Below are positions 49,341 through 58,944 of a stretch of 64,000 bases of DNA, piece by piece (the first letter of the stretch is position 1; every line of letters begins with the position of its first letter). Made by a program: the position numbers and the translations under genes. Below the pieces are notes generated by a model. That model worked only from the letters and a program-made list of their open reading frames with translations. It had not been told where the DNA came from and did no database searches. This DNA comes from Pseudomonadota bacterium (GTDB taxonomy: Bacteria; Pseudomonadota; Gammaproteobacteria; Steroidobacterales; Steroidobacteraceae). Where the stretch lies: contig JAJZUT010000003.1 of assembly GCA_021847105.1 (NCBI GenBank), forward strand, positions 168,981 through 232,980. The letters are read 5' to 3'.

Positions 49341-50147
49341 TCAGCGCACGCGCAACTCCTCCGGCACAAACGGAGCAAACAGCTCGAGCATTGCGGCGTA
49401 CACCCTGGGCGTGCCGGCCACCACATGCCCGCCCTGACGGTACTCCTCCCCGCTGAGTGTGCCGATGCGGCCGCCGGCCTCCTGCACCAGCAGCGTGCCG
49501 GCAGCGGTATCCCAGGGCGCGAGTCCGAGCTCCCAGAACCCATCGATTCGTCCGGCGGCCACATAAGCCAGATCGAGCGCCGCAGCACCGGGCCGGCGAA
49601 TACCCGCGGTGCTCTGGGTGGCGGCCTTGAGCATGGCGAAGTATGCGTCGAGATAACGATCGTTGGCGCGGAACGGGAAACCGGTGCCAATCAGCGCCCC
49701 CTCCAAAGTGCGCTGCTTACTCACCCTGATGCGCCGGTTGTCGAGATGCGCCCCACCGCCGCGCGAGGCCGTGAACAGCTCCTGGCGCATCGGGTCGTAG
49801 ACCACGGCGTGCTCGAGACGCCCCTTATGTTCGCAGGCAATAGACACGGCGAACACGGGAAAGCCGTGCAGGAAGTTGGTCGTGCCATCCAGCGGATCGA
49901 TGATCCAGCGAAACTCGTGCTCGCCCTGCGCACCACCTTCCTCGGCGAGGATGGCGTGATCCGGATAATGGCGGCGGATGATCTCCACAATCTGCGCTTC
50001 GGCCGCCCGATCGACCTCGGAGACAAAATCGTTGCGGCTCTTCGCCGTCACGGTCAGAGACTCGAGGTTATTCAGGTTGCGCACGATAACCTCGCCGGCA
50101 CGACGAGCGGCGCGAACCGCGATATTCAGCAGCGCATGCGCGGCCAC
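49341..50147 (-). CDS. suhB: Inositol-1-monophosphatase SuhB
   Basis: 268 aa. The metal-binding motifs are WIIDPLDGTTNFLHG and WDTAAGTLLVQEAGG. Besides inositol phosphatase activity, SuhB takes part in rRNA antitermination complexes in gammaproteobacteria. It starts 9 bp after the secF stop on the same strand. Confidence 0.95.
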   Translation of the reverse strand: MAAHALLNIAVRAARRAGEVIVRNLNNLESLTVTAKSRNDFVSEVDRAAEAQIVEIIRRHYPDHAILAEEGGAQGEHEFRWIIDPLDGTTNFLHGFPVFAVSIACEHKGRLEHAVVYDPMRQELFTASRGGGAHLDNRRIRVSKQRTLEGALIGTGFPFRANDRYLDAYFAMLKAATQSTAGIRRPGAAALDLAYVAAGRIDGFWELGLAPWDTAAGTLLVQEAGGRIGTLSGEEYRQGGHVVAGTPRVYAAMLELFAPFVPEELRVR

Positions 50148-50156
50148 TGCGGCTCC

Positions 50157-51092
50157 TCAGGGAAGCTCATCGACCGCCGCCTTGCGCGCGGAGGGGAAGA
50201 GATGTTCAGCCGTCAGCCCACACTCCAGCGCGATCGCACTAGAGATGTAGATCGAAGAGTAGGTGCCGGCCAGAATGCCTATCAGCAACGCTGCGGAGAA
50301 CCCGCGCAGCACCGGGCCGCCGAGCACCAGCAACGCCACGACCACAATGGAGGTGACCACCTTGGTCATGATGGTCCGCGAGAGGGTCTGATTGATGGCC
50401 TGGTCGAGCACCACGTTCGCCGCCAGACGCCGGTTACCCTCGAACCTCTCGCGAATACGATCGAACACCACGACCGTATCGTTCAGCGAGTACCCGATCA
50501 CAGCGAGCACCGCAGCCACGACGTTCAGGTCGAACGAAATTTGCGTGAGTGCGAAGAAGCCGAGCACCAGGATCGGATCGTGCAGTACGGCCAGAATCGC
50601 CCCGAGTGAGAGTCGCCATGTATGGAATCGCCAGGCGATGTACAGGAAGATGAACAGCAGCGTGAAGGTGAGCGCCCACATTGCGCTTTTCTTCAGCTCG
50701 GAGCCGACCTGGGGGCCGACCACCGACAGCGACTGCACCGTGGCACCGGCATTGACCTTCTGCAATGCCCGCTGCAACCGGTCGCGCAGTTCCGCGGATG
50801 TCTGCTTCGGCTCCGGCGGCAGGCGGATCGCGATGGCCCGCGAGGAGCCGAAATTCTCCACTACCGCGTCACGGAAGCCGGCCGCAGCGATCTGGCTGCG
50901 TACCGCCGACAGATCCGCCGTGACCGGGAAGGTCGCCTGCGCGGTCACGCCGCCGGTGAAATCGATGGCCAAATTCAGGCCGCGTGTAATCAGCAGCGCG
51001 AACGAGGCCAGCATCAGCACGATGGACAGTCCAAACCACACCTTGCGTGTGGCCATGAACTGGAAATTGGTTTGATGGCTGAAAAATTCCAC
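50157..51092 (-). CDS. secF: Protein translocase subunit SecF
   Basis: 311 aa with six transmembrane helices. Motifs are NLAIDFTGG after helix 1, YSLNDTVVVFDRIRE and the SecF end region. It works with SecD and YajC to drive translocation by the proton-motive force. It follows secD after 10 bp. Confidence 0.97.
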   Translation of the reverse strand: MEFFSHQTNFQFMATRKVWFGLSIVLMLASFALLITRGLNLAIDFTGGVTAQATFPVTADLSAVRSQIAAAGFRDAVVENFGSSRAIAIRLPPEPKQTSAELRDRLQRALQKVNAGATVQSLSVVGPQVGSELKKSAMWALTFTLLFIFLYIAWRFHTWRLSLGAILAVLHDPILVLGFFALTQISFDLNVVAAVLAVIGYSLNDTVVVFDRIRERFEGNRRLAANVVLDQAINQTLSRTIMTKVVTSIVVVALLVLGGPVLRGFSAALLIGILAGTYSSIYISSAIALECGLTAEHLFPSARKAAVDELP

Positions 51093-51102
51093 GTGCAGTC
51101 CC

Positions 51103-52977
51103 CTAGATGTGCAGACGGGCGAGTTTGCGCCGCCCGCCGTACATGAGCGTCACCAACGCCCTGCTGCCCATCAGCGAGGTGAACATCGAGGTGGCGATGC
51201 CGAGCACGAGCACCACCGCAAAGCCGCGGATTGCGCCGGTGCCAAAGATCCACAACACCAGCCCGGCGATTCCCGTAGTGACATTCGAGTCGGCGATCGC
51301 CGAGAAGGCCTTCTCGAAGCCCGCCCGGATCGCCGCCTGGGGCGAGACGCCCTTGCGCAGCTCTTCGCGGATACGCTCGTAGATAAGTACGTTGGCGTCG
51401 ACTGCAATACCCACCGTGAGAATGATGCCCGCAATTCCCGGCAGCGAGAGCGACGCGTGCATCATCGACAGCAGCGCCGTCAGCAGCACCACGTTCGCGA
51501 CCAGCACTGCGTCGGCGACCAGCCCGAAGACCTTGTAGTAAAGCGCCATGAACACCAGTACGCCCGCCATGCCGATCACCAGCGCGGCGATACCCATCCT
51601 GATGTTCTCCCGACCGAGACTCGGGCCGATGACCCGCTCCTCGACCAGATTGATCGGCGTGACGAATGAACCGGAGCGCAGCAGAATCGCGAGATCCTGC
51701 GCATCGGCAAGCGTGAGGCCCGTGATCTGGAAGCGATCGCTGAACACCCCGTCGATGGTCGCATCGTTGATCACCTTTTCAGTGGTGACTTCCTTCGTGA
51801 CCTTCTGGCCGTCGAGCTCTTTGGTGACGCTGTGCTTGGTGATCAACACCACACCCATCGGCTTGCCGACGTTGGCCTTGGTGGTGCGCAGCATGTTCTC
51901 GCCGGCTCGGCTGTCGAGAGTGACGTTCACTGCAGGTCCCTGCGTGCTCTCCCCGACCGTGGCATCGGTCAGCTGATCGCCGGTCGCGATGACCTCGCGC
52001 TTGAGCAATATCGGCATCCCGTTCCAGGTATCGGTATACAGCTTGTCCCCGAGTGGCACGTTGCCGGTCTGCTGCGCCTCGAGGGCATCGTTCACCACGT
52101 CATTCAGATGGAACTCCAGCGAGGCAGTCTGGCCGAGCAGGTGCTTCACCTCCGCCATGTTCTGAATTCCCGGCAACTGCACGTCGATGCGGTTGTTGCC
52201 CTGGCGCTGCACTATTGGCTCGGAAACACCGAGCTGGTTGACGCGATTGCGCAGAATCGAGATGTTCTGCTCAATGGCGTAATTCTCCCGCGCACGAATT
52301 TTATCCGCCGGCAGAGTCGCCTGAATAACTGCCCCGCCCGGCTCGGCGCTCGTGGTGAGCGTCAGCCCGCGCAGCGGATCGGCGATCGCATGTTCTGCCG
52401 CCGAGAGGCTCGCCTGCGGTCCGAGCGTGATCTGGATGGTGTTTGGCAATGTGCTGCCGCCGGTGGCAACGTCCGTGACGTTGGCCACAGGGACCTTCGC
52501 TTCCGCAAGTGCACGGGAGGCATCCTGCGTGTAGGTCTGCAGGATCTGGCGCACAGCGCTCTTGATGTCGACCTCATAGAGCAGATCCAGTCCGCCACTC
52601 AGATCAAGACCGAGCGGCATCGGCTTCAGGCCAAGGCCACGCAGCCACGCCGGCGTGCGCGGCACGAGCGTCAGCGCGGAGATGTATTTTTTTGCGAATT
52701 TACCGTTGATGGCGTCGTGACCGCGTAGCTGATCCGGCACGTCGGCAAACCGCACGATCAGGCGGCCGTTCTGTACGTACGCGCCTCTGAAGGGCACCTT
52801 TTCCTGCTGCAGAAACGCGCTCACGTCATGGGCCTCGGCAGCGGTGACTGCCGAATGGTCCGCGTGCGCAAGCTGCAGGGCTGGTGCCTCGCCGAAGACG
52901 TTGGGGAGCGCAAACAGCAGGCCGACGGCCAGCACGGCCGCGATCAGAATGTACTTCCAGCGGGCGTATTCGAGCAT
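51103..52977 (-). CDS. secD: Protein translocase subunit SecD
   Basis: 624 aa. Helix 1 (YILIAAVLAVGLLFALPNVF) is followed by the large periplasmic domain with LGLDLSGGLDLLYEV. The RND-type membrane domain has GIAVDANVLIYERIREEL. It is preceded by yajC with a 3-bp gap. Confidence 0.97.
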   Translation of the reverse strand: MLEYARWKYILIAAVLAVGLLFALPNVFGEAPALQLAHADHSAVTAAEAHDVSAFLQQEKVPFRGAYVQNGRLIVRFADVPDQLRGHDAINGKFAKKYISALTLVPRTPAWLRGLGLKPMPLGLDLSGGLDLLYEVDIKSAVRQILQTYTQDASRALAEAKVPVANVTDVATGGSTLPNTIQITLGPQASLSAAEHAIADPLRGLTLTTSAEPGGAVIQATLPADKIRARENYAIEQNISILRNRVNQLGVSEPIVQRQGNNRIDVQLPGIQNMAEVKHLLGQTASLEFHLNDVVNDALEAQQTGNVPLGDKLYTDTWNGMPILLKREVIATGDQLTDATVGESTQGPAVNVTLDSRAGENMLRTTKANVGKPMGVVLITKHSVTKELDGQKVTKEVTTEKVINDATIDGVFSDRFQITGLTLADAQDLAILLRSGSFVTPINLVEERVIGPSLGRENIRMGIAALVIGMAGVLVFMALYYKVFGLVADAVLVANVVLLTALLSMMHASLSLPGIAGIILTVGIAVDANVLIYERIREELRKGVSPQAAIRAGFEKAFSAIADSNVTTGIAGLVLWIFGTGAIRGFAVVLVLGIATSMFTSLMGSRALVTLMYGGRRKLARLHI

Positions 52978-52980
52978 GGC

Positions 52981-53313
52981 TCAGGCGCTTTTCAGAGTGC
53001 CCTTGGGCATCAGGGCGCTCACTTGGACCTTTTGCACCTTCACGCGCACGCCCTCGGCCACCTCTAGGGTGACGAAGTGCTCGCTGACGTCGCTGATGCG
53101 TCCGAGCAGGCCGCCGCTGGTGACCACCTCATCGCCCGCCGCCAGCTTCGAGACCAGCGTCTGGTGCTCCTTAGCCTTCTTCTGCTGGGGTCGGATCAGC
53201 AGGAAATAGAAGACGACGATGAACGCGCCCATCACCAGAAGGGGCGCAAGCTGGCTACCGCCGCCGGCCGGCGCCGCGCCAGCGGCCCAAGCCGTAGGAA
53301 TCAGTGCATTCAT
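52981..53313 (-). CDS. yajC: Preprotein translocase accessory protein YajC
   Basis: 110 aa with one membrane helix (LLVMGAFIVVFYFLLIRPQQ), followed by the cytoplasmic beta domain (DEVVTSGGLLGRI). It associates with SecDF. It stands in the conserved queA-tgt-yajC-secD-secF order. Confidence 0.96.
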   Translation of the reverse strand: MNALIPTAWAAGAAPAGGGSQLAPLLVMGAFIVVFYFLLIRPQQKKAKEHQTLVSKLAAGDEVVTSGGLLGRISDVSEHFVTLEVAEGVRVKVQKVQVSALMPKGTLKSA

Positions 53314-53377
53314 TTAATGTTCCTCGAGACCACCGCCGGGGGCGGTCACGACCGGCCCCGGAGGCGAAGGGGCGGCA

Positions 53378-54520
<1,143 letters not shown>

Positions 54521-54545
54521 CTAACAGGAACGCGCGTGCCGCGGC

Positions 54546-55616
54546 TTAAGAGGTTGCGGCACGGGCGCCGTCGAGTTCGTGCGCCAGAAACATCGCGTCT
54601 CCGTAGCTGAAAAAGCGATAGCCGGCGTCCACCGCGTGCCGGTAGGCGCGCAGCACCGGTTCGCGTCCGGCAAAGGCGCACACCAGCATCAGGAGCGTGG
54701 ATTCGGACAGATGGAAATTGGTCAGCAGCGCATCGACCACCCGGAACTGAAAGCCCGGGCGTATGAAGAGTCGCGTCTCTCCAGACCAAGGCTCGATACC
54801 GGCAGCCCCGCGCTGCACCGCAAGCTGTGCGGCGGATTCGAGTGCACGCACCACAGTCGTGCCAACAGCGACGATGCGCCCACCCCGAGCGCGGGCACGT
54901 GCAATGGCCTCGCATGTGCCAGCAGGGACCGTCACTTGCTCAGCGTGCATCACGTGCTCGTCGATCTGCTCAACGCGCACTGGTTGGAAGGTCCCCGCTC
55001 CCACATGCAGCGTCACAAATGCCGTTTCGACGCCGCGCGCCGCAACCGCCTCGAGCAACGCTGCGTCGAAATGCAAACTGGCAGTCGGTGCCGCCACCGC
55101 GCCGGGCTCGCGGGCAAATAGCGTCTGATAGCGCATCGCGTCCGAGGCGTCGGGCGGGCGCTCAATGTAGGGTGGCAGCGGCACCTCGCCCCAGCGATCG
55201 AAAAACTCGATCACCGCTCCCGGGACCCGGACCCGCCACAGGTCCGCCTCACGCCGCAGCACCTCTAGCCCGCCACCCGCAGTGCCAATGACGAGGCCGG
55301 CGCGGATCGGCTTGCTTGCGCGCAATTGCACCAGCGCTTCGCACTGGGCGCAGGCACGCTCGAGCAGCACCTCCACCCGCCCCCCCGACGGCTTTACGCC
55401 GCGCAGGCGCGCGGCCACGACCCTAGTGTCATTCAGGATCAGCAGATCTCCCGGGGCAAGCAGCGTGGGCAGCTCGCGAATCCACCGGTCGGCCCAGGTG
55501 CCGCTCGCGCGGTCAAGCGTCAGCATACGGCTTGCAGAACGCTCCGCAAGCGGGCTCTGCGCGATACGCTCGGCAGGGAGTTCATAGGAAAAGTCGCTAC
55601 GATTCACACCGCGCAT
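54546..55616 (-). CDS. queA: S-adenosylmethionine:tRNA ribosyltransferase-isomerase
   Basis: 356 aa. It begins with SDFSYELPAERIAQ; further family motifs are LLILNDTRVVAARL, TASLHFDAALLEA and THVG-type segment VTLHVGAGTFQPVR. It adds the epoxycyclopentane group to preQ1 in tRNA. First gene of the queA-tgt-yajC-secDF run. Confidence 0.97.
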   Translation of the reverse strand: MRGVNRSDFSYELPAERIAQSPLAERSASRMLTLDRASGTWADRWIRELPTLLAPGDLLILNDTRVVAARLRGVKPSGGRVEVLLERACAQCEALVQLRASKPIRAGLVIGTAGGGLEVLRREADLWRVRVPGAVIEFFDRWGEVPLPPYIERPPDASDAMRYQTLFAREPGAVAAPTASLHFDAALLEAVAARGVETAFVTLHVGAGTFQPVRVEQIDEHVMHAEQVTVPAGTCEAIARARARGGRIVAVGTTVVRALESAAQLAVQRGAAGIEPWSGETRLFIRPGFQFRVVDALLTNFHLSESTLLMLVCAFAGREPVLRAYRHAVDAGYRFFSYGDAMFLAHELDGARAATS

Positions 55617-55727
55617 GGTACACGGTAGGCGCCCACCGCCGACACGAGAGGATATGCTTTGCTCGCGCCCACCCGTATACTGTCGAACTCGTGCCCGAGT
55701 GGCGGAATTGGTAGACGCAGCGGACTC

Positions 55728-55958
55728 AGACGAAAAAAATTGAGCCCTCGCGGAGAAATCCGCCAGGTGAAGCCCGTCAAAGTCGGTAGAGGCCCTGAGA
55801 ATCTCGAGCTAATGCCGAGCCAAGCCCCGTGCATCGCGGGGAAGGTGTAGAGAGCAGACGGCGGGCACCTACGGCCGCAAGGCTATGGTGAAGGCGTGCT
55901 CCAGCCCACAAACCCGGTCGGCCACGGCCGTCGGGGCGGCGAAAGTCGCAGGGGGATG
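55728..55958 (+). other. Group I intron (IC3-like) in the tRNA-Leu anticodon
   Basis: 231 nt without an open reading frame, between anticodon positions 34 and 35. The core matches what is known of the Azoarcus tRNA-Ile intron: GCCGAGCCAAGC (55814-55825), GAAGGTGTAGAGA (55841-55853), GACGG and CTATGGTGAAGGC. P7 can form between GAGCA (55852-55856) and TGCTC (55897-55901), and P8 between CACC (55866-55869) and GGTG (55887-55890). The intron ends in G (55958), as required. The internal guide TGAG (55741-55744) pairs across the 5' splice site. It should self-splice using guanosine. Confidence 0.9.
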
Positions 55959-55987
55959 AAAATCCGCCGCCCTTAAAAGCGTGTCGG

Positions 55988-56007
55988 TTCGACTCCGACC
56001 TCGGGCA
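55988..56007 (+). repeat. attL-like copy: 3' end of tRNA-Leu
   Basis: The 20-bp TTCGACTCCGACCTCGGGCA spans the T arm and 3' acceptor strand of the tRNA. An exact direct copy lies at 59534-59553. Tyrosine integrases commonly use this part of tRNA genes as attachment core. Confidence 0.75.
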
Positions 56008-56010
56008 CCA

Positions 56011-56387
56011 TCAACTCTTCAAGTATTGCCTATTGCCGTGCGCTGGACCTCGGCGTCCCGCGATCCGTCGTGGAGCGCCCAGCGAGCACGCAGGGTGCCG
56101 TGCAGCCGGAGCCGGTCGGTCGCGACAGGCGGGATGGCGCACACGCCAATCCGACCTCCAACGCGAGTCGCAGCAACCCAAACGTCTTTTTATGTTGCGC
56201 TGTTTTGGTGATGCCCAAGACCCCACACTCACAGTGATGCGGCCGCCGGATCGACTAGAATTGACTTCCGCTTCCGACCCTGAGCAACTGGTCGCAACCG
56301 ACAGCTTTCGGGAACGCTGCCTGCCAATACTCAAGCTCAGCCGGCAAATGCGAGCGCAGCAAATGGTCGCTTGACTGCAAAGACCTG
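56011..56387. other. Non-coding left end of the island
   Basis: 377 bases between the tRNA-Leu and the hydrolase gene. No coding sequence with domain-like content was seen on either strand, and no integrase remnant. On the minus strand the stretch begins with GCCTAAC at the hydrolase stop and could contain a degraded attC site. Confidence 0.5.
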
Positions 56388-56393
56388 TTAGGC
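56387..56393 (-). other. attC-like core motif at the hydrolase stop codon
   Basis: Minus-strand GCCTAAC with the stop codon TAA embedded, which is the classic start of an integron attC site. A matching GTTRRRY partner was not found within about 200 nt downstream, so a complete attC is not supported. Confidence 0.35.
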
Positions 56394-57263
56394 GTCGACG
56401 GACAACATCCTGCCTATCATCTGTAAGCGAACTTCTTCGCTCCCGAAAAGCTGGTGTCCAGCGTCTGGTATGAAGTGAGGCTCGCATCCGGGGATCTTTT
56501 TGGCAAACTCGCGTGCCGCCGATATTGGCATCAATGTATCGGCGGTTCCATGCCACATGAATACCGGCATTGAGATTTTTTCTAAATCCAGGCCCCAGGG
56601 TCGGCTTACAAGTAGCATGTCGCGATAAGTCCCGTCGATACCTTGTCTGAACGCCTCTTGCACATGCGTGATCGTGCTCTCGCCGTTCTGCTTCTCCATG
56701 ATCCGCCGATCCGACACCGGGCTCTTCGCAAGCACTTGTGCCCAGTATTTGTCCGGGTATCTCCTTACGGCACGTGCTGTGCCTGCGAGCAGACGCTTCA
56801 GAAGGAAAGGCGCATATCTTGCCGTCAGAAAAGCAACCCTATTTCCCGTTTGCATTCCTTTCGACAGCTGCATGACCTCTGGTGGAACTCCACTGGAAAA
56901 CAAGGTGGCGGATAAGACGCGTGCCGGTAGGTGGATGGCGCACGCAATGGCATAGGGACCGCCACCGGAACCTCCCGCAACGTGGAACCGATCTATCCCT
57001 ATATAGTCAGCCAACTCCTCGACATCACCCGCCCAGTCTCGTATCGCTCGCCCCGGTGCCGGATCGGAAAGACCGAATCCGGGACGCTCCGGAGTAATGA
57101 CCTGAATCCCGAGCCTCTCTATCCAAGGCGCGTTCTCAAACAGGTTGAACAGCCTGGATCCAGGCGTGCCATGAAAGAACATCAGCGGGGTGCCGCCTGC
57201 TTTCCCGTACACGCAGTAGCCGAGATTTCTTCCATCACTCAGTCTTATGGTGCTGCCTTTCAC
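56388..57263 (-). CDS. Alpha/beta hydrolase
   Basis: 291 aa of cytoplasmic alpha/beta-hydrolase fold, with no signal peptide. The oxyanion strand reads PLMFFHGTPGSR, the nucleophile elbow GGSGGG (serine in VAGGSGGGPYAIA), the acid lies near FMWHGTADTLMP and the histidine in PDAGHQLF. The substrate is unknown. GC content is clearly below that of neighbouring chromosomal genes. The stop TAA sits inside GCCTAAC, and GTTAGAC lies about 30 bp before the start; both resemble integron-cassette borders. Confidence 0.88.
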   Translation of the reverse strand: MKGSTIRLSDGRNLGYCVYGKAGGTPLMFFHGTPGSRLFNLFENAPWIERLGIQVITPERPGFGLSDPAPGRAIRDWAGDVEELADYIGIDRFHVAGGSGGGPYAIACAIHLPARVLSATLFSSGVPPEVMQLSKGMQTGNRVAFLTARYAPFLLKRLLAGTARAVRRYPDKYWAQVLAKSPVSDRRIMEKQNGESTITHVQEAFRQGIDGTYRDMLLVSRPWGLDLEKISMPVFMWHGTADTLMPISAAREFAKKIPGCEPHFIPDAGHQLFGSEEVRLQMIGRMLSVDA

Positions 57264-57293
57264 CTATTCACATCCCGTTCTGCATACCGGACC

Positions 57294-57300
57294 GTCTAAC
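57294..57300 (-). other. attC core-like GTTAGAC before the hydrolase gene
   Basis: Minus-strand GTTAGAC fits the integron core GTTRRRY and lies 30 nt upstream of the hydrolase ATG, the typical distance for a cassette gene. The other half of the preceding attC is not evident. Confidence 0.35.
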
Positions 57301-57366
57301 AGGAAATTCGATCAATTGAGTGTGCCGTTTCGCGGTGGCGCCTATCAGCAGTTTTTAGCCACTTAA

Positions 57367-58465
57367 CTAAAACACCGCTACGGGACCGTCCTTTATGGCG
57401 ACAAGTGCGTTGCTGATCAGGCCATCGGAATACATGATCTGAACCCGAGAGTTTCCGTGTTCATGATGTACATCGTAGATATCCAGGCCTTGATTGCTGA
57501 CTCCCTTGAACTCAATTGATTGGGCGGCGCCGATGAAGGCGATCTGCGTGCGAAGCCGGCACATCTGTTTTCGTGCAATTTTTGCGAGGACCGGCGCCAT
57601 CTCTTCGTAATTCAAGTTGCCCGTCCGTAGCCCGTCCACCAGGCGCCGCACCGCGGCCGAGCTCCCCTCAAGGGGCTTCTGCTCCTGCATCCGCACCGCC
57701 AGCCGTGCTCGGATCGCTTCGGCCGCAGTGGTGCCCAGGCGCTCGGCCACCAAGTCTCCGCCACTCGTGCGCAGGCGTAGCGACGGCACGGCGCCATCAG
57801 GAGTGCGATCGAAGCTCACGGACTGTCCCATTCCATCGAGCATTTCGAAGTCCCTTTCGCCTGTCGGTCGAAGTTCTACCGGGGCATGGGCAACCACTTG
57901 CAGGAAGAGCTTGGTGCTCTCGCGTCTGACGGCTATCACGTTCCATCCGTTGAGTCGGTAATCGCCGGTGTAACTGTCCAGGACGCCTTCGTCATCTCCT
58001 GGTCCGGGCAGCGCTGCGCATTCGCCGCCAAAGGCCTTTTGCTGGTCGCCCATCTCTAGACTCTGGATAAGCTCACACAATTCATCCACCGTGAGTGTCT
58101 CGCCCGAGCCCAGCCGGCCAAGCGCCGCTTCCACGATGCGTTGTCCGCGTTCTGCATCGGCGCGTCGCACGCGCCAATTTTCCAGCTGGATAGCCAGCAT
58201 CTGCTGCAGACCCGGACCCTGTGACCGCGCACCCAGGATGCCGCCAATCTGAGAAAGCGTGAGCCGAGCGGTCTTGAGCAGAGTAATCGCATTGAGGCGG
58301 ACGAGTTCATCTTGGCCGTATTGCCGCCAGCCGCCAGCCGCCAGCGCTGCGCCGGGGACTGATGAGGCCGTGTTCTTCATAAAGGCGCAAGGCGCGCGCG
58401 GTTAGGCCCGTGCGCGCTGCGCATTCGGCTGCGGTAAGGGCGGGATAGAAATTCTGGGTACCCAT
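57367..58465 (-). pseudogene. MerR-family regulator gene with frameshift at a 7-bp repeat
   Basis: The N terminus is read from ATG 58465: LTAAECAARTGLTARALRLY is a MerR helix-turn-helix. The frame then runs into a stop at 58307. The rest of the protein (GGWRQYGQDELVRLNAITLL onwards, ending at 57367) is in another frame. Removing one of three GCCGCCA units at 58323-58343 restores one reading frame of about 360 codons. The C-terminal part holds a DUF3471-like beta domain (DSYTGDYRLNGW) and a final domain (SNQGLDIYDVHHEHG). The gene is either inactivated by slippage or phase-variable. Its partner genes are unknown. Confidence 0.8.
58323..58343. repeat. 7-bp tandem repeat (GCCGCCA)x3 inside the merR gene
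   Basis: Three perfect copies. A two-copy version would give SAGGWRQYGQDEL in frame on the minus strand, the expected MerR wing sequence. The present three copies give SAGGWRLAAIRPR and a stop. Confidence 0.9.
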
Positions 58466-58472
58466 CGGGACC

Positions 58473-58503
58473 ATCCTAAGACCTGACGTAGGGGAAGGTG
58501 CAA
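58473..58503 (-). promoter_or_regulatory. MerR-type promoter with 19-bp spacer
   Basis: Minus-strand TTGCAC (58498-58503) and TAGGAT (58473-58478) are separated by 19 bp, the overlong spacer characteristic of MerR-regulated promoters. The spacer holds a dyad (ACCT...AGGT around CCCCTACGT). The ATG at 58465 is only about 8 bp after the -10, so the transcript would be nearly leaderless. The arrangement suggests autoregulation. Confidence 0.6.
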
Positions 58504-58625
58504 GGGTTTCTGCTCGGCATTCCCGCGCGGCAGGCAATGGCCGCTTGTGGCCTACTGCTACCCCGACGCGCTGAAATCGCACGGTTCCGAGTCGGCTTCC
58601 CGCACGCTTAAGGCCAGCAGCGACA

Positions 58626-58661
58626 TTGGTATTAATTTATGCTATTTTATGATACTGTCAT
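58626..58661 (+). promoter_or_regulatory. parDE promoter and operator-like dyad
   Basis: TTGGTA (58626-58631) and TATGAT (58648-58653) are separated by 16 bp. An inverted repeat ATGA-TACTG-TCAT (58649-58661) covers the -10 and the expected start, consistent with repression by the ParD antitoxin. Confidence 0.5.
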
Positions 58662-58677
58662 TTTGCTGGAATACCAC

Positions 58678-58944
58678 ATGCCTTCAAGCTACACACTGGG
58701 TGAACACTTCGAGAGCTTCGTCAAGGAGCAAGTCGAAGGGGGGCGGTACTCATCCGCGAGCGAGGTCGTTCGAGACGGATTGCGGCTCCTGGAGGAGGAG
58801 CAGCAGCAGCGCCAGGCCGTGCTCGAGGCTCTTCGGGGAGAAGTCGTCAAAGGCCGGCGCGGCGGCAAACCGAAGCCCGCTGCGGACGTACTGGACCGTC
58901 TCGAGCGCAAATACACCAAAATGACCCGGGACTCCGGGAAGTGA
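58678..58944 (+). CDS. parD: ParD-type antitoxin
   Basis: 88 aa from ATG 58678. The N-terminal ribbon-helix-helix reads YTLGEHFESFVKEQVEGGRY, followed by SSASEVVRDGLRLLEEE and a charged C terminus that would wrap the toxin. Its stop is directly followed by the toxin start, the normal antitoxin-first order. It lies inside the tRNA-Leu island. Confidence 0.9.
   Translation: MPSSYTLGEHFESFVKEQVEGGRYSSASEVVRDGLRLLEEEQQQRQAVLEALRGEVVKGRRGGKPKPAADVLDRLERKYTKMTRDSGK

Larger units (their letters stand above)
55693..56010 (+). tRNA. tRNA-Leu (anticodon CAA), interrupted by a group I intron
   Basis: Exon 1 is 55693-55727 (35 nt) and exon 2 is 55959-56010 (52 nt), together an 87-nt tRNA-Leu with encoded CCA. 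The acceptor GCCCGAG pairs with CTCGGGC and the D arm reads TGGCGGAATTGGTAGACGC. Joining the exons gives the anticodon stem GCGGA/TCCGC with a 7-nt loop CTCAAAA, hence CAA. The long variable arm and T arm GGTTCGACTCC are normal. A TATACT -10 candidate lies at 55676-55681. The last 20 nt before CCA are repeated at 59534-59553. Confidence 0.93.

Noticed and set aside
55728..55958. Reading the interrupted tRNA-Leu as a pseudogene or misassembly
   Set aside because: The exons pair perfectly in all stems after removal, and the insert has a coherent group I core, so an intron explains it better.
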